The notes under the pieces: model-generated
The model's database searches: none
What the model was told of the DNA's origin: nothing
The model's input: the letters and a program-made list of their open reading frames with translations, nothing else
Position numbers and translations under genes: made by a program
Assembly: GCF_039697315.1 (NCBI RefSeq)
Contig: NZ_CP155619.1
Coordinates: 6,448,001 to 6,512,000, forward strand
Direction of reading: 5' to 3'
DNA length: 64,000 nt
DNA from: Pseudomonas abietaniphila
Lineage (GTDB): Bacteria > Pseudomonadota > Gammaproteobacteria > Pseudomonadales > Pseudomonadaceae
Shown: positions 1 through 8,120 of the stretch, piece after piece
Numbering within the stretch: the stretch's first letter is position 1
Layout: each line of letters opens with the position of its first letter

Positions 1-524
1 AGCCAGAAGTTTTGAACATTCTTCTCGATTCGACCTAGGCCGCGCTTACCCTCATCGTGATAAGCGACGAGCCAAGCCTCCAAGGTCTGTTCAGGGTTTT
101 GCGTAAGTATCCAGCACTTCTCCATCTCTGTAGCTGCTGAGCTGGTGCCTTCGAACGAGAAGAGCGCGGCCAAACGAACCATTTCGTCTCCTCGTCGTAA
201 AGTCGCACAGATCCCAGAAATAGTTCGTCCTGGGCGAGCACTCGGATGCTTCGGGCTCTTGCTTTCTCCCGGCCCTGATGCACCTCGCACGTAAGACACC
301 AAATCCCTGTCGCTCTCAACTCCCCCCGTCGAGGCGAGGTTATAGCGTGGGTTTGCGCAGATGAGCGTCATGAAGGCGTCGATGAACGTCGTTTTTCCGC
401 TGCCGGTTGTTCCGACTAGCGATGTCCCTGCGGGATCAATTGGGGTCTGGTGAAAGCCGTCATAGCTGCCCCAGTTGTACAGCTCCATTGCGGTCAAAAC
501 GTAACTGCCAGTCGCGCTTTTCAT
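1..524 (-). CDS. jetC: JetC-like SMC ATPase of Wadjet (N-terminus only)
   Basis: This is the N-terminal part of a gene that runs off the left edge. Translating the minus strand from ATG at 524 gives an uninterrupted frame to position 1 with an ABC/SMC-type Walker A, VGTTGSGKTTF, at about residues 38-48. In Wadjet (JetABCD), JetC is the SMC-like ATPase that, with JetA and JetB, extrudes DNA loops and recognises small circular DNA such as plasmids, which JetD then cuts. Assignment rests on the Walker A motif and on operon position directly after jetB, with an ATGA overlap that suggests translational coupling. The coiled coil, Walker B and JetD would lie outside the window, so completeness of the system cannot be judged. 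Confidence 0.85.
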   Translation of the reverse strand, partial: MKSATGSYVLTAMELYNWGSYDGFHQTPIDPAGTSLVGTTGSGKTTFIDAFMTLICANPRYNLASTGGVESDRDLVSYVRGASGPGESKSPKHPSARPGRTISGICATLRRGDEMVRLAALFSFEGTSSAATEMEKCWILTQNPEQTLEAWLVAYHDEGKRGLGRIEKNVQNFW

Positions 525-1267
525 GGCCGTTCCTCCCCTTCTTCAGCTGCTGGGGTCAATCGATCCAGGCTCACACCGTAGGTTTCCAGCCATTGGATCA
601 ATGCAGAGAGATTCTCAGGGTTCGCGACATGAGCGATTAACGGGCGAATGGTGAAACGGTCACTACCGTCGATCGTTGTCACGAGGTGGTGATTTTTCAA
701 TTGGTCAAGGAGGTTGAGTGCTCGAGCTCGGTCTTTGAGGTCGCTGCCCGGATCGCCCAGATAGGCATGGAGTTGTGTGATTACGTCATCAACGGTCATT
801 TGAGCGATGCCGGCTCCTACTCCGCTTTCCATTTCGAAAGCGATGAGATGCTGACGTAGCAGCGCGATCAGCAGAGTTTGCTCAAGGTTGAATGTATGTC
901 GGCGGACTAAGGGATGTGTCCACCCATCTGCGGTATCGCCTGGTTGCTGCCGTACGACAACAAACGCCAAGCCCCTGATCTCGTCAAAGCGCACGCTGAG
1001 ATCAAAGGGCTCCAGGATCCGCTCCATCAGCTCCGCATTCGCAACTGCTGCCCTGTAGAGATGTGAATCTTCCGACTCCTCAATATCCCCATTTTTGTAT
1101 AATTGCTGGACAGCCTCTCGAACAACGCGAGTGGTACGTAAATCATCGTCTTGTGCTTCGAAAGGCTCTATTTCAGGCTCCTCCGTATCTGATTCTTGCC
1201 CCCTGTCTTCGTTGGGCCCTTCCTGGTTGATTGGTGAACCTGTTAATTCATCAAAAACGCTCGGCAT
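521..1267 (-). CDS. jetB: JetB-like Wadjet subunit (DUF4194)
   Basis: A 248-aa acidic protein between a JetA-like and a JetC-like gene. It looks like the DUF4194/MukE-like kleisin-associated subunit of Wadjet, which bridges the JetA kleisin and the JetC ATPase. The N-terminal 45 residues are strongly acidic and low complexity; the rest reads as a winged-helix type globular protein. I prefer ATG 1267 over an in-frame ATG at 1282, because GGGAG lies about 8 bases upstream of 1267 and that start sits just after the jetA stop (1270), whereas 1282 would lie inside jetA. The stop overlaps the jetC start. Function is inferred from family and synteny, since no catalytic motif is expected. Confidence 0.8.
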   Translation of the reverse strand: MPSVFDELTGSPINQEGPNEDRGQESDTEEPEIEPFEAQDDDLRTTRVVREAVQQLYKNGDIEESEDSHLYRAAVANAELMERILEPFDLSVRFDEIRGLAFVVVRQQPGDTADGWTHPLVRRHTFNLEQTLLIALLRQHLIAFEMESGVGAGIAQMTVDDVITQLHAYLGDPGSDLKDRARALNLLDQLKNHHLVTTIDGSDRFTIRPLIAHVANPENLSALIQWLETYGVSLDRLTPAAEEGEERP

Positions 1268-1269
1268 GA

Positions 1270-2769
1270 TCAAAGCTCCCATTTGATGTCGCGAAGCTTG
1301 TCCGACTCAAGTTGGGTGAAAGGCAGATGGAACCGCCATCGACAATCCTCTGCATCTGTCAAATCAAACGCTTCGATTTCCTTGTCATGGATGGCTATCC
1401 CGGCCTCCCGGGCCATCGTGATCCACAACGTGAAACACTCCAGGTCATGCGTTGGAGGAAGCAAAGCCGCTAGCTCTGCCAAAGAAAGAGGTCGCCCCTG
1501 CTCTGCCAAAATTCTCAGCGTCTCCCTCACGAAGGCTTCTCGATCCAATCCATCGAACGACTGCCAAAACTCTTCCTCTATCTGATCCAAAGCTGTCGCA
1601 TGTCGACTCAGATCAAGATCAGGTACGCTCTCTTCAGCGATACCTTTGAATCTAAGGCGCTCAATCGCGGGCACCTTAGCTAACGCCATGCCGACGGTAG
1701 GAATGGGTACTGGCAGACGCCTGACTGCTTGGCGCTGCCAGTCAATGTTCACTGCCAAACTTAAGAATTCGTTTAGCAAGTGGCCAACGCGGTGATGTTC
1801 AGCAATGAGTCCGGTCTTCAAGAAACCTTTGACATCGCGTTCGCTTTGAGCCCTCGCTCGCAGCACGGCCTCAGACTCCAGAAGTAAACGCGGAACTAGG
1901 CGTAACAGTTCGTTTTGCTGAGGCTTTTGCAGTGCTTGGGGGACGGCCGGGTGGCGCATGATGTTCCGGAGGCGAGTCCTCATTCTGTCGAGCTCTATAG
2001 GCGCCCTCAACTGCTGCTGGAAACTGTCAAATACCCTGCCCTCCGGCGTATTCAGCAGAGCATCCTGACCATCAAGGAGATTGTCGACTATCTCTCCCCT
2101 GTGGCACTGCTCACTAATGATCGATTGTCGAAGCAACCGGTCGGCACTGCGCCAAGAGTCTTCAACACGCCGGAAGTCCGCCCGGAGGCTGATGGCTAGC
2201 GCATAGACCTCTCGGATACCTTCGATCGCCTTCTCCTCGTCAAAAATAGGGATGCGCCCTGCTTTAGCCTGGTCGAGTTCGATCTGCAGCTCTCGAATAC
2301 GCCGTTTCAGACTGAGCGCCCTGCTTTTCGGGTCAGAGTTAAGGTGCGTTTCGAGATTTTCGATTTCACGCTGAACGACTGACAGTCGTGAAGCCGTCGA
2401 GGTCATGACTCGGTTATCGAGCGACTCGGCAAACCGAATCGCCGATTCCAGAGCATCGGTCGCGTATAGTCGCCCATTGCGCTCGACGATGAGCCGACGC
2501 TTGATCCAATCTCCAAGCTCTCGGTTTGCCTGCTGGAGCTCAGTGCCTGGGTCGATTTGATACAGCTCTTCATCTGCGTAGTTGGCCAAGGTGTCGGCCA
2601 ACGAATGCAGAGCATCGTCTAGGTCTATGCCGTCCTGGCCGGGTTCGAAAAGCGTCCGTAAGCTGCCAAGAATCAAAGGAGCGTATCGCGACGCCAGCAG
2701 CAACCAAGCAGGATGAAGGGCACGAAGCGCAATGAAACGCTCCGCCCTCTGACGCAGATTTTCTTCCAT
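1270..2769 (-). CDS. jetA: JetA-like Wadjet kleisin (DUF3375)
   Basis: A 499-aa protein matching the DUF3375/JetA family in length and in its helical, charged composition, with a predicted coiled-coil stretch around residues 125-170 (alternating Leu, Glu, Arg and Lys). In Wadjet, JetA is the MukF-like kleisin that links the SMC heads. It is the first gene of a leftward jetA-jetB-jetC operon whose genes almost touch. The start at 2769 is the first in-frame ATG, and no other gene lies between it and the rightward HEPN gene 500 bases away, so the operon promoter should lie in 2770-2900. Identification is from sequence recall plus the three-gene order. Confidence 0.85.
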   Translation of the reverse strand: MEENLRQRAERFIALRALHPAWLLLASRYAPLILGSLRTLFEPGQDGIDLDDALHSLADTLANYADEELYQIDPGTELQQANRELGDWIKRRLIVERNGRLYATDALESAIRFAESLDNRVMTSTASRLSVVQREIENLETHLNSDPKSRALSLKRRIRELQIELDQAKAGRIPIFDEEKAIEGIREVYALAISLRADFRRVEDSWRSADRLLRQSIISEQCHRGEIVDNLLDGQDALLNTPEGRVFDSFQQQLRAPIELDRMRTRLRNIMRHPAVPQALQKPQQNELLRLVPRLLLESEAVLRARAQSERDVKGFLKTGLIAEHHRVGHLLNEFLSLAVNIDWQRQAVRRLPVPIPTVGMALAKVPAIERLRFKGIAEESVPDLDLSRHATALDQIEEEFWQSFDGLDREAFVRETLRILAEQGRPLSLAELAALLPPTHDLECFTLWITMAREAGIAIHDKEIEAFDLTDAEDCRWRFHLPFTQLESDKLRDIKWEL

Positions 2770-3271
2770 GGGAGAGTTACCCCATAGGTGAAACGCGGCG
2801 AAATCGTTGTGCCGCTCGCGATATAGGCCACCGCTACACTATTCGCCCGATCAAGCGTAGACGCTTCGGGCTAATAGGCAAATTTTCCCTCAAGCCCGGT
2901 CACTCCAGTAAGTCAGCACAAAACCTTCAATGCGATTGATGCATGCGTTTCGTTTTGGTCTCAGTAAGCGGTATGCACTTGCACTTCGAGTCACATAGGC
3001 TGCAGGAGGTGGAGATTCCCTTGCGCTGGATCTGCCCCACCCAAGAACGGATCAATCACGCACTTGAAGCACACGTTTTTTCCATCCATGGCGATCTCAT
3101 CATCCTTTCGCATAATGCTGGCAAAGTACAGGCATGTAGAAGCTGGGTATGATCGCTGATGATCATTCGCAGACCAACACCTCGTTCACCGCTCAGTGCG
3201 TGACTGATTGAATATCACCGCGAAGCCAGCAGCGGCGGCCACCCCATGAACGTCGAAGGACAAGAAATCAC
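2770..3271. other. Intergenic region between divergent jetA and HEPN gene
   Basis: About 500 bases separate the leftward Wadjet operon from the rightward HEPN gene. A 69-codon rightward ORF (2943-3152) is present but has no recognisable similarity and no clear ribosome binding site, so I do not call it. The region must hold promoters for both directions; I cannot place -35/-10 boxes with confidence. Confidence 0.5.
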
Positions 3272-4021
3272 ATGAGCTCGATCAAGGAATATCTCTTCGA
3301 GGTACAACAGGAAAACTGTATCGAATGGATTCGTCAGCAGTACGGGATTGAGATCGATCCTGACGAGGATGAGGAGCAATGGGCGGAACTGGCCGGCGAG
3401 TACTCGGCCATGCTTGAGGCCGAAGAGGCTGAGTTCGAATGGCTAAATCGGCATTCGCACAGCGAGTTCTTCCATGAATTTTTTGCTGAGCTGGCGACAG
3501 CTTCTAGTATGTTGACGCTTGGTAGCAGACAGCATGCCGACACCCTGAACAAACTCGTCTACGCGCATGCCGTCACCCTGATGGAAGCGTTGATCAGCTC
3601 AGTCGTACGCAAGCTTCTTGTGAGCGAGCAGAGACTTCTGATGAACCTGGTAGCCGGATACAAGAAATTGAGCGGCATAACAGTCACCCTCAAGCAGATT
3701 GCTGAGGAACCCAAGGTCGTAGAAGTCATCGTCCTGAAAGCTCTATCCGAGTTGAGCTTCCACAACGTAGTGACGATCAATCAAGTACTGAACGCCATGT
3801 TCGGCGAGCACATGAAAGGCCTTGGACTGAGTGAAATCGGTCGCATCTGCAGCAAGCGTCACGACATCGTTCACCGAAACGGCAAGACTGTCGACGACCA
3901 GCCCATCGAGCTAACCTCGCAGGAGGTGCATCAAGCGATCCGCACCATCAGTGAATTTGCTGAAGATCTCAAGAGCCGGATCTACAACGCGTTCACTGCG
4001 AAAGATACCGTTGAGTTTTAG
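3272..4021 (+). CDS. HEPN-type protein with R-X4-H motif
   Basis: A 249-aa protein. Its C-terminal half carries RHDIVHRNG, with Arg196 and His201 spaced as in the R-X4-H active site of HEPN ribonucleases (RiboL-PSP/MAE-type). The N-terminal 60 residues are very acidic, followed by a helical segment. HEPN proteins are commonly RNA-cleaving toxins or effectors in defence and toxin-antitoxin loci, but no biochemical role follows from the sequence alone. The next gene, a CoiA-like nuclease, lies 121 bases downstream on the same strand and may be co-transcribed. ATG 3272 follows GGACAAG at suitable spacing. It could instead be a non-catalytic HEPN partner. Confidence 0.65.
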   Translation: MSSIKEYLFEVQQENCIEWIRQQYGIEIDPDEDEEQWAELAGEYSAMLEAEEAEFEWLNRHSHSEFFHEFFAELATASSMLTLGSRQHADTLNKLVYAHAVTLMEALISSVVRKLLVSEQRLLMNLVAGYKKLSGITVTLKQIAEEPKVVEVIVLKALSELSFHNVVTINQVLNAMFGEHMKGLGLSEIGRICSKRHDIVHRNGKTVDDQPIELTSQEVHQAIRTISEFAEDLKSRIYNAFTAKDTVEF

Positions 4022-4142
4022 CAGACAGGAGCCGGGCTCAGCCGAGCTTGAACCGGGCTGTGAGTAACTATTAGGAGTTCGGTGGCTTCGCGAGCAGGCA
4101 GTGGAGTAAAGCTCTAAGCCAGTCCAAACGAAAGGTAGCTGT

Positions 4143-5522
4143 ATGTTCACTCATGAAGTCGCACAACCCACCGACACGATGCTCCTGACCGAGATCCTCG
4201 ATATGGTGACAGGTGAAAACGTCGATCTGCAGGCGTTCCTCAGTCGCGAGCTGAGCCTGGTCATCAAAGATCGGGCCGAGCTGGCTAGCCGGTATGTACG
4301 CAATCCAGAAGAGCCTTGGTTGGTCTGCCAGTTGTGCTCGGCTCCAGTCATTCTGGTGCGCACCAAGGGACGACGCTTTCACTTCCGTCATCACCCGCGA
4401 GAGGAAGCCGAGCAAAAGTGCTCGATCTCCACGCGTGGCCAGTTGAGCGCTGAGCAGATCAACTGCATCAAGTACAACGCCGCGAAGGAAAGCTCTGCTC
4501 ACCTGAGGCTAAAAGGCATCATTCGCGACAGCCTGATCGCAGATGAAAACTGCACCGAGCCGTTGGTGGAAACAATTTGGAAAGGCATGCGGCTCGCTGA
4601 CCGAGCGCAGTGGCGCAAACCGGATGTCCAGGTAGAACACGCCGGCCAGCGATTGGCGTTCGAGGTTCAGCTCTCGACCACCTACCTGACGGAAATCGTA
4701 GGCCGCCGTGAGTTTTATCGTGCTAACAATGGCGGCATGGTCTGGGTCTTCCAGAGCTTCGACCCGAGCACGACTCGAACCTCCGAGGAAGATATTTTTT
4801 ACCTGAACAACAACAATGTGTTCATCGTCAATGAGGCGACCCTTGAACGCTCGCGACAGGCCAAACGCATGGCCATAAACTGCTGGTACGCCATCCCTCA
4901 CCTCAGGGGTAAAACGATCATCGACGAGTGGATGATGGAGGAAGTTTTCCTCGATCAGCTGATTATCGATCCGAAGAAGCAGAAGGTCTTCTTCAGGGAT
5001 TACGATGCCCTTCGCGCCGAGCTGGAAAGCTCACTGGACATCTCGAAGGCCCGCCAGGCTTTCTATGACTTCTGGTTTGAGCATGCAGCGAACGACTGCC
5101 GGGAAACGGATGCCGCTTGGCGAACCTTGCGGGATAAGATGCGCGTCGCGGTTCCGCATCTATATCTGCCGATGGATTACCGCATGGACAAATTCCACGG
5201 TGTGATTTCCCTGATGTTGAGCGCCCGCTTTGGCCGCCCTGTTGGCTACAACCTGCAGCGCTTGTTGAACGTCGCGAATACCGCATTCGATCACTACAAG
5301 GAGTATCTCTACGCGTTTGGTTGGACGCTGAGACTGTGCGGCTATGAGCAACATCTAAAAGAACAGGACTCCAAGGGGACATGGCTCCAGCGCACGAAGG
5401 TCATCAAGAAGGGACTGGAGAACCACGACGCAGCGTTTCGGCAGGATCCAACCTACAACCGCGTGATCGCGTTTCTCGTTCCCGAGGTCAGAGAAAAGTT
5501 GGCTCAAGCCAGAGACTGGTGA
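4143..5522 (+). CDS. CoiA-like zinc-finger/PD-(D/E)XK nuclease family protein
   Basis: A 459-aa protein with an N-terminal zinc-binding-like motif (C62-X2-C65, HFRHH at 80-84, C93) followed by a PD-(D/E)XK-type core: KPDVQV at 159-164 and FEVQLST at 173-179, giving D161 and E174-V-Q176. This is the layout of competence CoiA-like and DUF6035-type proteins, which are putative nucleases with an N-terminal zinc ribbon. The remaining 270 residues are helical and unrecognised. The gene follows a HEPN gene in the same direction inside a defence-rich region, so a two-gene nuclease system is plausible, although a 121-base gap means coupling is not proven. Substrate unknown. Confidence 0.65.
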   Translation: MFTHEVAQPTDTMLLTEILDMVTGENVDLQAFLSRELSLVIKDRAELASRYVRNPEEPWLVCQLCSAPVILVRTKGRRFHFRHHPREEAEQKCSISTRGQLSAEQINCIKYNAAKESSAHLRLKGIIRDSLIADENCTEPLVETIWKGMRLADRAQWRKPDVQVEHAGQRLAFEVQLSTTYLTEIVGRREFYRANNGGMVWVFQSFDPSTTRTSEEDIFYLNNNNVFIVNEATLERSRQAKRMAINCWYAIPHLRGKTIIDEWMMEEVFLDQLIIDPKKQKVFFRDYDALRAELESSLDISKARQAFYDFWFEHAANDCRETDAAWRTLRDKMRVAVPHLYLPMDYRMDKFHGVISLMLSARFGRPVGYNLQRLLNVANTAFDHYKEYLYAFGWTLRLCGYEQHLKEQDSKGTWLQRTKVIKKGLENHDAAFRQDPTYNRVIAFLVPEVREKLAQARDW

Positions 5523-5700
5523 TGCCTGCGGAAGAGCACATCGTGCTCGCCCGCTGTACCACCGGCACACCGATCCGGCCAAGTTCGAAACGGTACTTCA
5601 GGCCAAGGTTGCCGGCCAGTCAAAGAGAGAGATTGCCAAAACCCTCGGCATGCCCTGGTCGACTGTAAACGACATCTGGAAGAAAACTGACCGAAGCTGA
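5521..5700 (+). pseudogene. Small HTH reading frame or remnant
   Basis: Directly after the CoiA-like stop, a frame open from 5467 to the TGA at 5698 encodes a helix-turn-helix-like end: KREIAKTLGMPWSTVNDIWK. The frame has no ATG, GTG or TTG in a sensible place, so it is either started at a rare codon, produced by frameshift from the upstream gene, or the relic of a resolvase or regulator gene. The similar HTH at the end of the XRE protein near 44.9 kb shows this type of C-terminal Hin-like helix pair is present elsewhere in the island. Confidence 0.35.
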
Positions 5701-6185
5701 TTGGGCTAACACGGAGATTCCTGCCCCACATACTTGCCGATGTAGGCTTCGCTCAGACGGTGGGTCAGCTCCACTAATAGCTTCAGTTTCTTCTCTAGCT
5801 CTACGGTGATACGAGGCAAGGAATTCGTAGTGAGGCGACATGAGGCGCTAGTTGTCTGGTCTGCTGCGCTCGTAGCCCGTCCGCAGCAGCACTACAGACC
5901 TTTCTCAAGGGCGCTTTTCTCGTCCCAAGTTTCAATAACGAATGCACTGATGGTATGCGCTGCATGGATAGCAAGCCGTGCATGGCGGGGCTTAAGCTTG
6001 TAAGGCCGCTTTCCTGCGCCATGGGCGGAGCTCGCATGGGTGCGTACCCGTTCGCTCCTAGCGTATGCTTCAGCAAATCGGCGACACCAGCTAGCAAAGC
6101 GAATCGGCTTGCGGATATTAAATCCGCCAAGTGCGATCAGGTTCAAAGACGGTGCACTGAAAACAAACTAGAACGGAAGCTGATG
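5701..6185. other. Intergenic region upstream of first Gabija-like operon
   Basis: About 480 bases without a supported gene. A leftward 37-codon frame from TTG at 5819 to 5706 reads as a plausible helical peptide, but I cannot link it to a family. A rightward frame from 5955 runs in phase into the OLD nuclease gene but lacks similarity to the family and is not used as its start. Confidence 0.4.
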
Positions 6186-8120
6186 ATGAAGCTGTGCAGC
6201 CTGCAATTGAGTAACTTTCAGTCCTTTGGCCCTGCCATGGAGGAGATCTCATTCGAGGATGTGACATACCTGCTGGGGCCAAACGGTTCCGGCAAGACTG
6301 CGGCCTTGCAGGCACTTTGCCGGATGTTCGCGTTTGAGCCAAATCTACGCCGTATTCGTCGCTCCGACTTCCACGTACCCGCTAAAGAAAAAGAACCGCC
6401 GGAACAGCGCAATCTATGGCTCCAGGCGGACTTCACCTTTGAAGAAACATTGAATGATGAAGAGAACGACACAGTCCCAGACTTCTTTAATCAGATGGCA
6501 CTGCGCAAGGCCAAAGATGTTCCACGCGTACGATTTCGCCTAGAGGCAACTCTCTATGAGGATGGAGAAATTGAAGAGAGGTTCTTGTTTGTAACGAAAA
6601 CTGATGAGAATGACAAACCTACATCCACCTCGACAGTACCGAAACGGCACCGTGACAAAATCCACCTCCACTACCTGCCAGCTCGTCGCGACCCATCCGA
6701 CCACGTAGCGTATGGAGCCACTGCCCTCCTCGGTCGCCTCCTGCGCTCGGCGAACTGGAATGATGACCGGGAGACAGTGAAGGAGCTCACCGAGCAGATC
6801 ACTGAATGCCTATCAGAGAATGACTCTGTACAGGCGCTGAGTTCTAGCCTCAATGCTGCTTGGCAGAAACTGCACAAGGGCGACTTCTTCGCTTCACCTC
6901 GCCTGACGTTCGAAAATTCGGAGATTGAAGCGCTACTTAGGCACCTGTCGGTAACCTTCAGTCCAGGCCACGGTGAGAACCAGGTGGACTTTGTGCGCTT
7001 GAGCGACGGTCAGAAGTCCATGCTGTACCTCTCGCTTGTTCTCTCGACACTTACAATCGGCCGTGAGGTTAGGTCGGGAGAGAATACTTCCTTCGACCCA
7101 CACAAGTTGAAGCCACCTGCCTTCACCATCCTCGCGGTAGAGGAGCCTGAGAACAGCCTTTCACCTCATTATCTCGGGCGTATCGTCAACTCGCTTAAAT
7201 CCTCAGTAGGCGTAGACGCCCAAGCTTTAATTGCGACCCAGGCTCCATCCATGTTGCGTCGGGTGGAGCCTGAAAACATTCGCTACCTTCGTCTAAATCA
7301 GAGGCGACGAACGCAAGTCAAGATGATTGAATTACCATCCAAGCGGAGTGAAGCCTACAAGTTTGTCAGAGAAGCTGTTCAGGCCTTTCCCGAACTGTAC
7401 TTCGCTCGCCTAGTAGTGCTGGGGGAAGGCGACAGCGAGGAAATTGTTCTTCCTAGGATTCTGCAAGCCAAGGGAGCCCCCGTTGATGAATTTGCAGTGG
7501 CCATTGCCCCGCTGGGTGGACGTCACGTGAATCATTTCTGGCGACTTCTTTCGGCAATCGGAACGCCTTACATCACTCTTCTAGACCTAGATGTTGGGCG
7601 GCATCAAGGGGGATGGGGGCGCGTGAATTATGTCAGGGATCAGATAGATAAATACGAACCAGACGATAACCTACCTCATGATTGGATACGCCACGCCTGG
7701 GATGATCCTTTAACACCCGTGAGAACCCATCACGTCTTCGAAGGAAACCGCTTTGGAAGAGACCTGAATCTTTTCGACGAGCTTGAAAAGCGAGACGTCT
7801 TCTTCTCTTGGCCTTTAGATCTAGATTTTTCTATGCTGTGTTCCTTCCCTCACGCCTACAGAGCCACGGCAGCTCCAGCCACGCAGAGAAACTATGTTGC
7901 GGTTCTTGGCGAAAATCACTTCAACCCAAACCAGTATAACGATTTCGAACAAAGCTGGTTCGGGGCGTACCACAAGCTGTTCAAACTGAGCAGCAAACCG
8001 GTCGCCCATTTGGATGCCCTTGGCAATCTTACTGATCGTCAGCTTCTGGACGCCCTACCAACGTCTCTACATCGGTTGGCTGACAGAGTGATTGAGCGTC
8101 TGGCGGAGTCCCCGGAATGA
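6186..8120 (+). CDS. gajA: Gabija GajA-like OLD-family nuclease (ABC ATPase plus Toprim)
   Basis: A 644-aa class 2 OLD-type protein. Walker A GPNGSGKT is at residues 31-38, an ABC signature-like LSDGQKS lies mid-protein, and Walker B is AVEEPENSL. It is followed by a Toprim domain with GEGDSEE and LLDLDVG, the acidic metal-binding clusters. GajA is the ATP-sensing DNA-nicking subunit of Gabija. I chose ATG 6186 (a second ATG sits at 6183) because GGAAG at 6175-6179 is correctly spaced and the family starts with K-L-x-x-L-x-L-x-N-F. A longer frame beginning at 5955 is not supported. The stop overlaps the downstream helicase start by four bases (ATGA), as in coupled gajAB operons. It is longer than the best-known GajA (about 580 aa). 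Confidence 0.85.
   Translation: MKLCSLQLSNFQSFGPAMEEISFEDVTYLLGPNGSGKTAALQALCRMFAFEPNLRRIRRSDFHVPAKEKEPPEQRNLWLQADFTFEETLNDEENDTVPDFFNQMALRKAKDVPRVRFRLEATLYEDGEIEERFLFVTKTDENDKPTSTSTVPKRHRDKIHLHYLPARRDPSDHVAYGATALLGRLLRSANWNDDRETVKELTEQITECLSENDSVQALSSSLNAAWQKLHKGDFFASPRLTFENSEIEALLRHLSVTFSPGHGENQVDFVRLSDGQKSMLYLSLVLSTLTIGREVRSGENTSFDPHKLKPPAFTILAVEEPENSLSPHYLGRIVNSLKSSVGVDAQALIATQAPSMLRRVEPENIRYLRLNQRRRTQVKMIELPSKRSEAYKFVREAVQAFPELYFARLVVLGEGDSEEIVLPRILQAKGAPVDEFAVAIAPLGGRHVNHFWRLLSAIGTPYITLLDLDVGRHQGGWGRVNYVRDQIDKYEPDDNLPHDWIRHAWDDPLTPVRTHHVFEGNRFGRDLNLFDELEKRDVFFSWPLDLDFSMLCSFPHAYRATAAPATQRNYVAVLGENHFNPNQYNDFEQSWFGAYHKLFKLSSKPVAHLDALGNLTDRQLLDALPTSLHRLADRVIERLAESPE

Noticed and set aside
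5955..6185. Extension of the first OLD nuclease to position 5955
   Set aside because: The extra 77 residues do not resemble the family; the typical start and a good ribosome binding site are at 6186.
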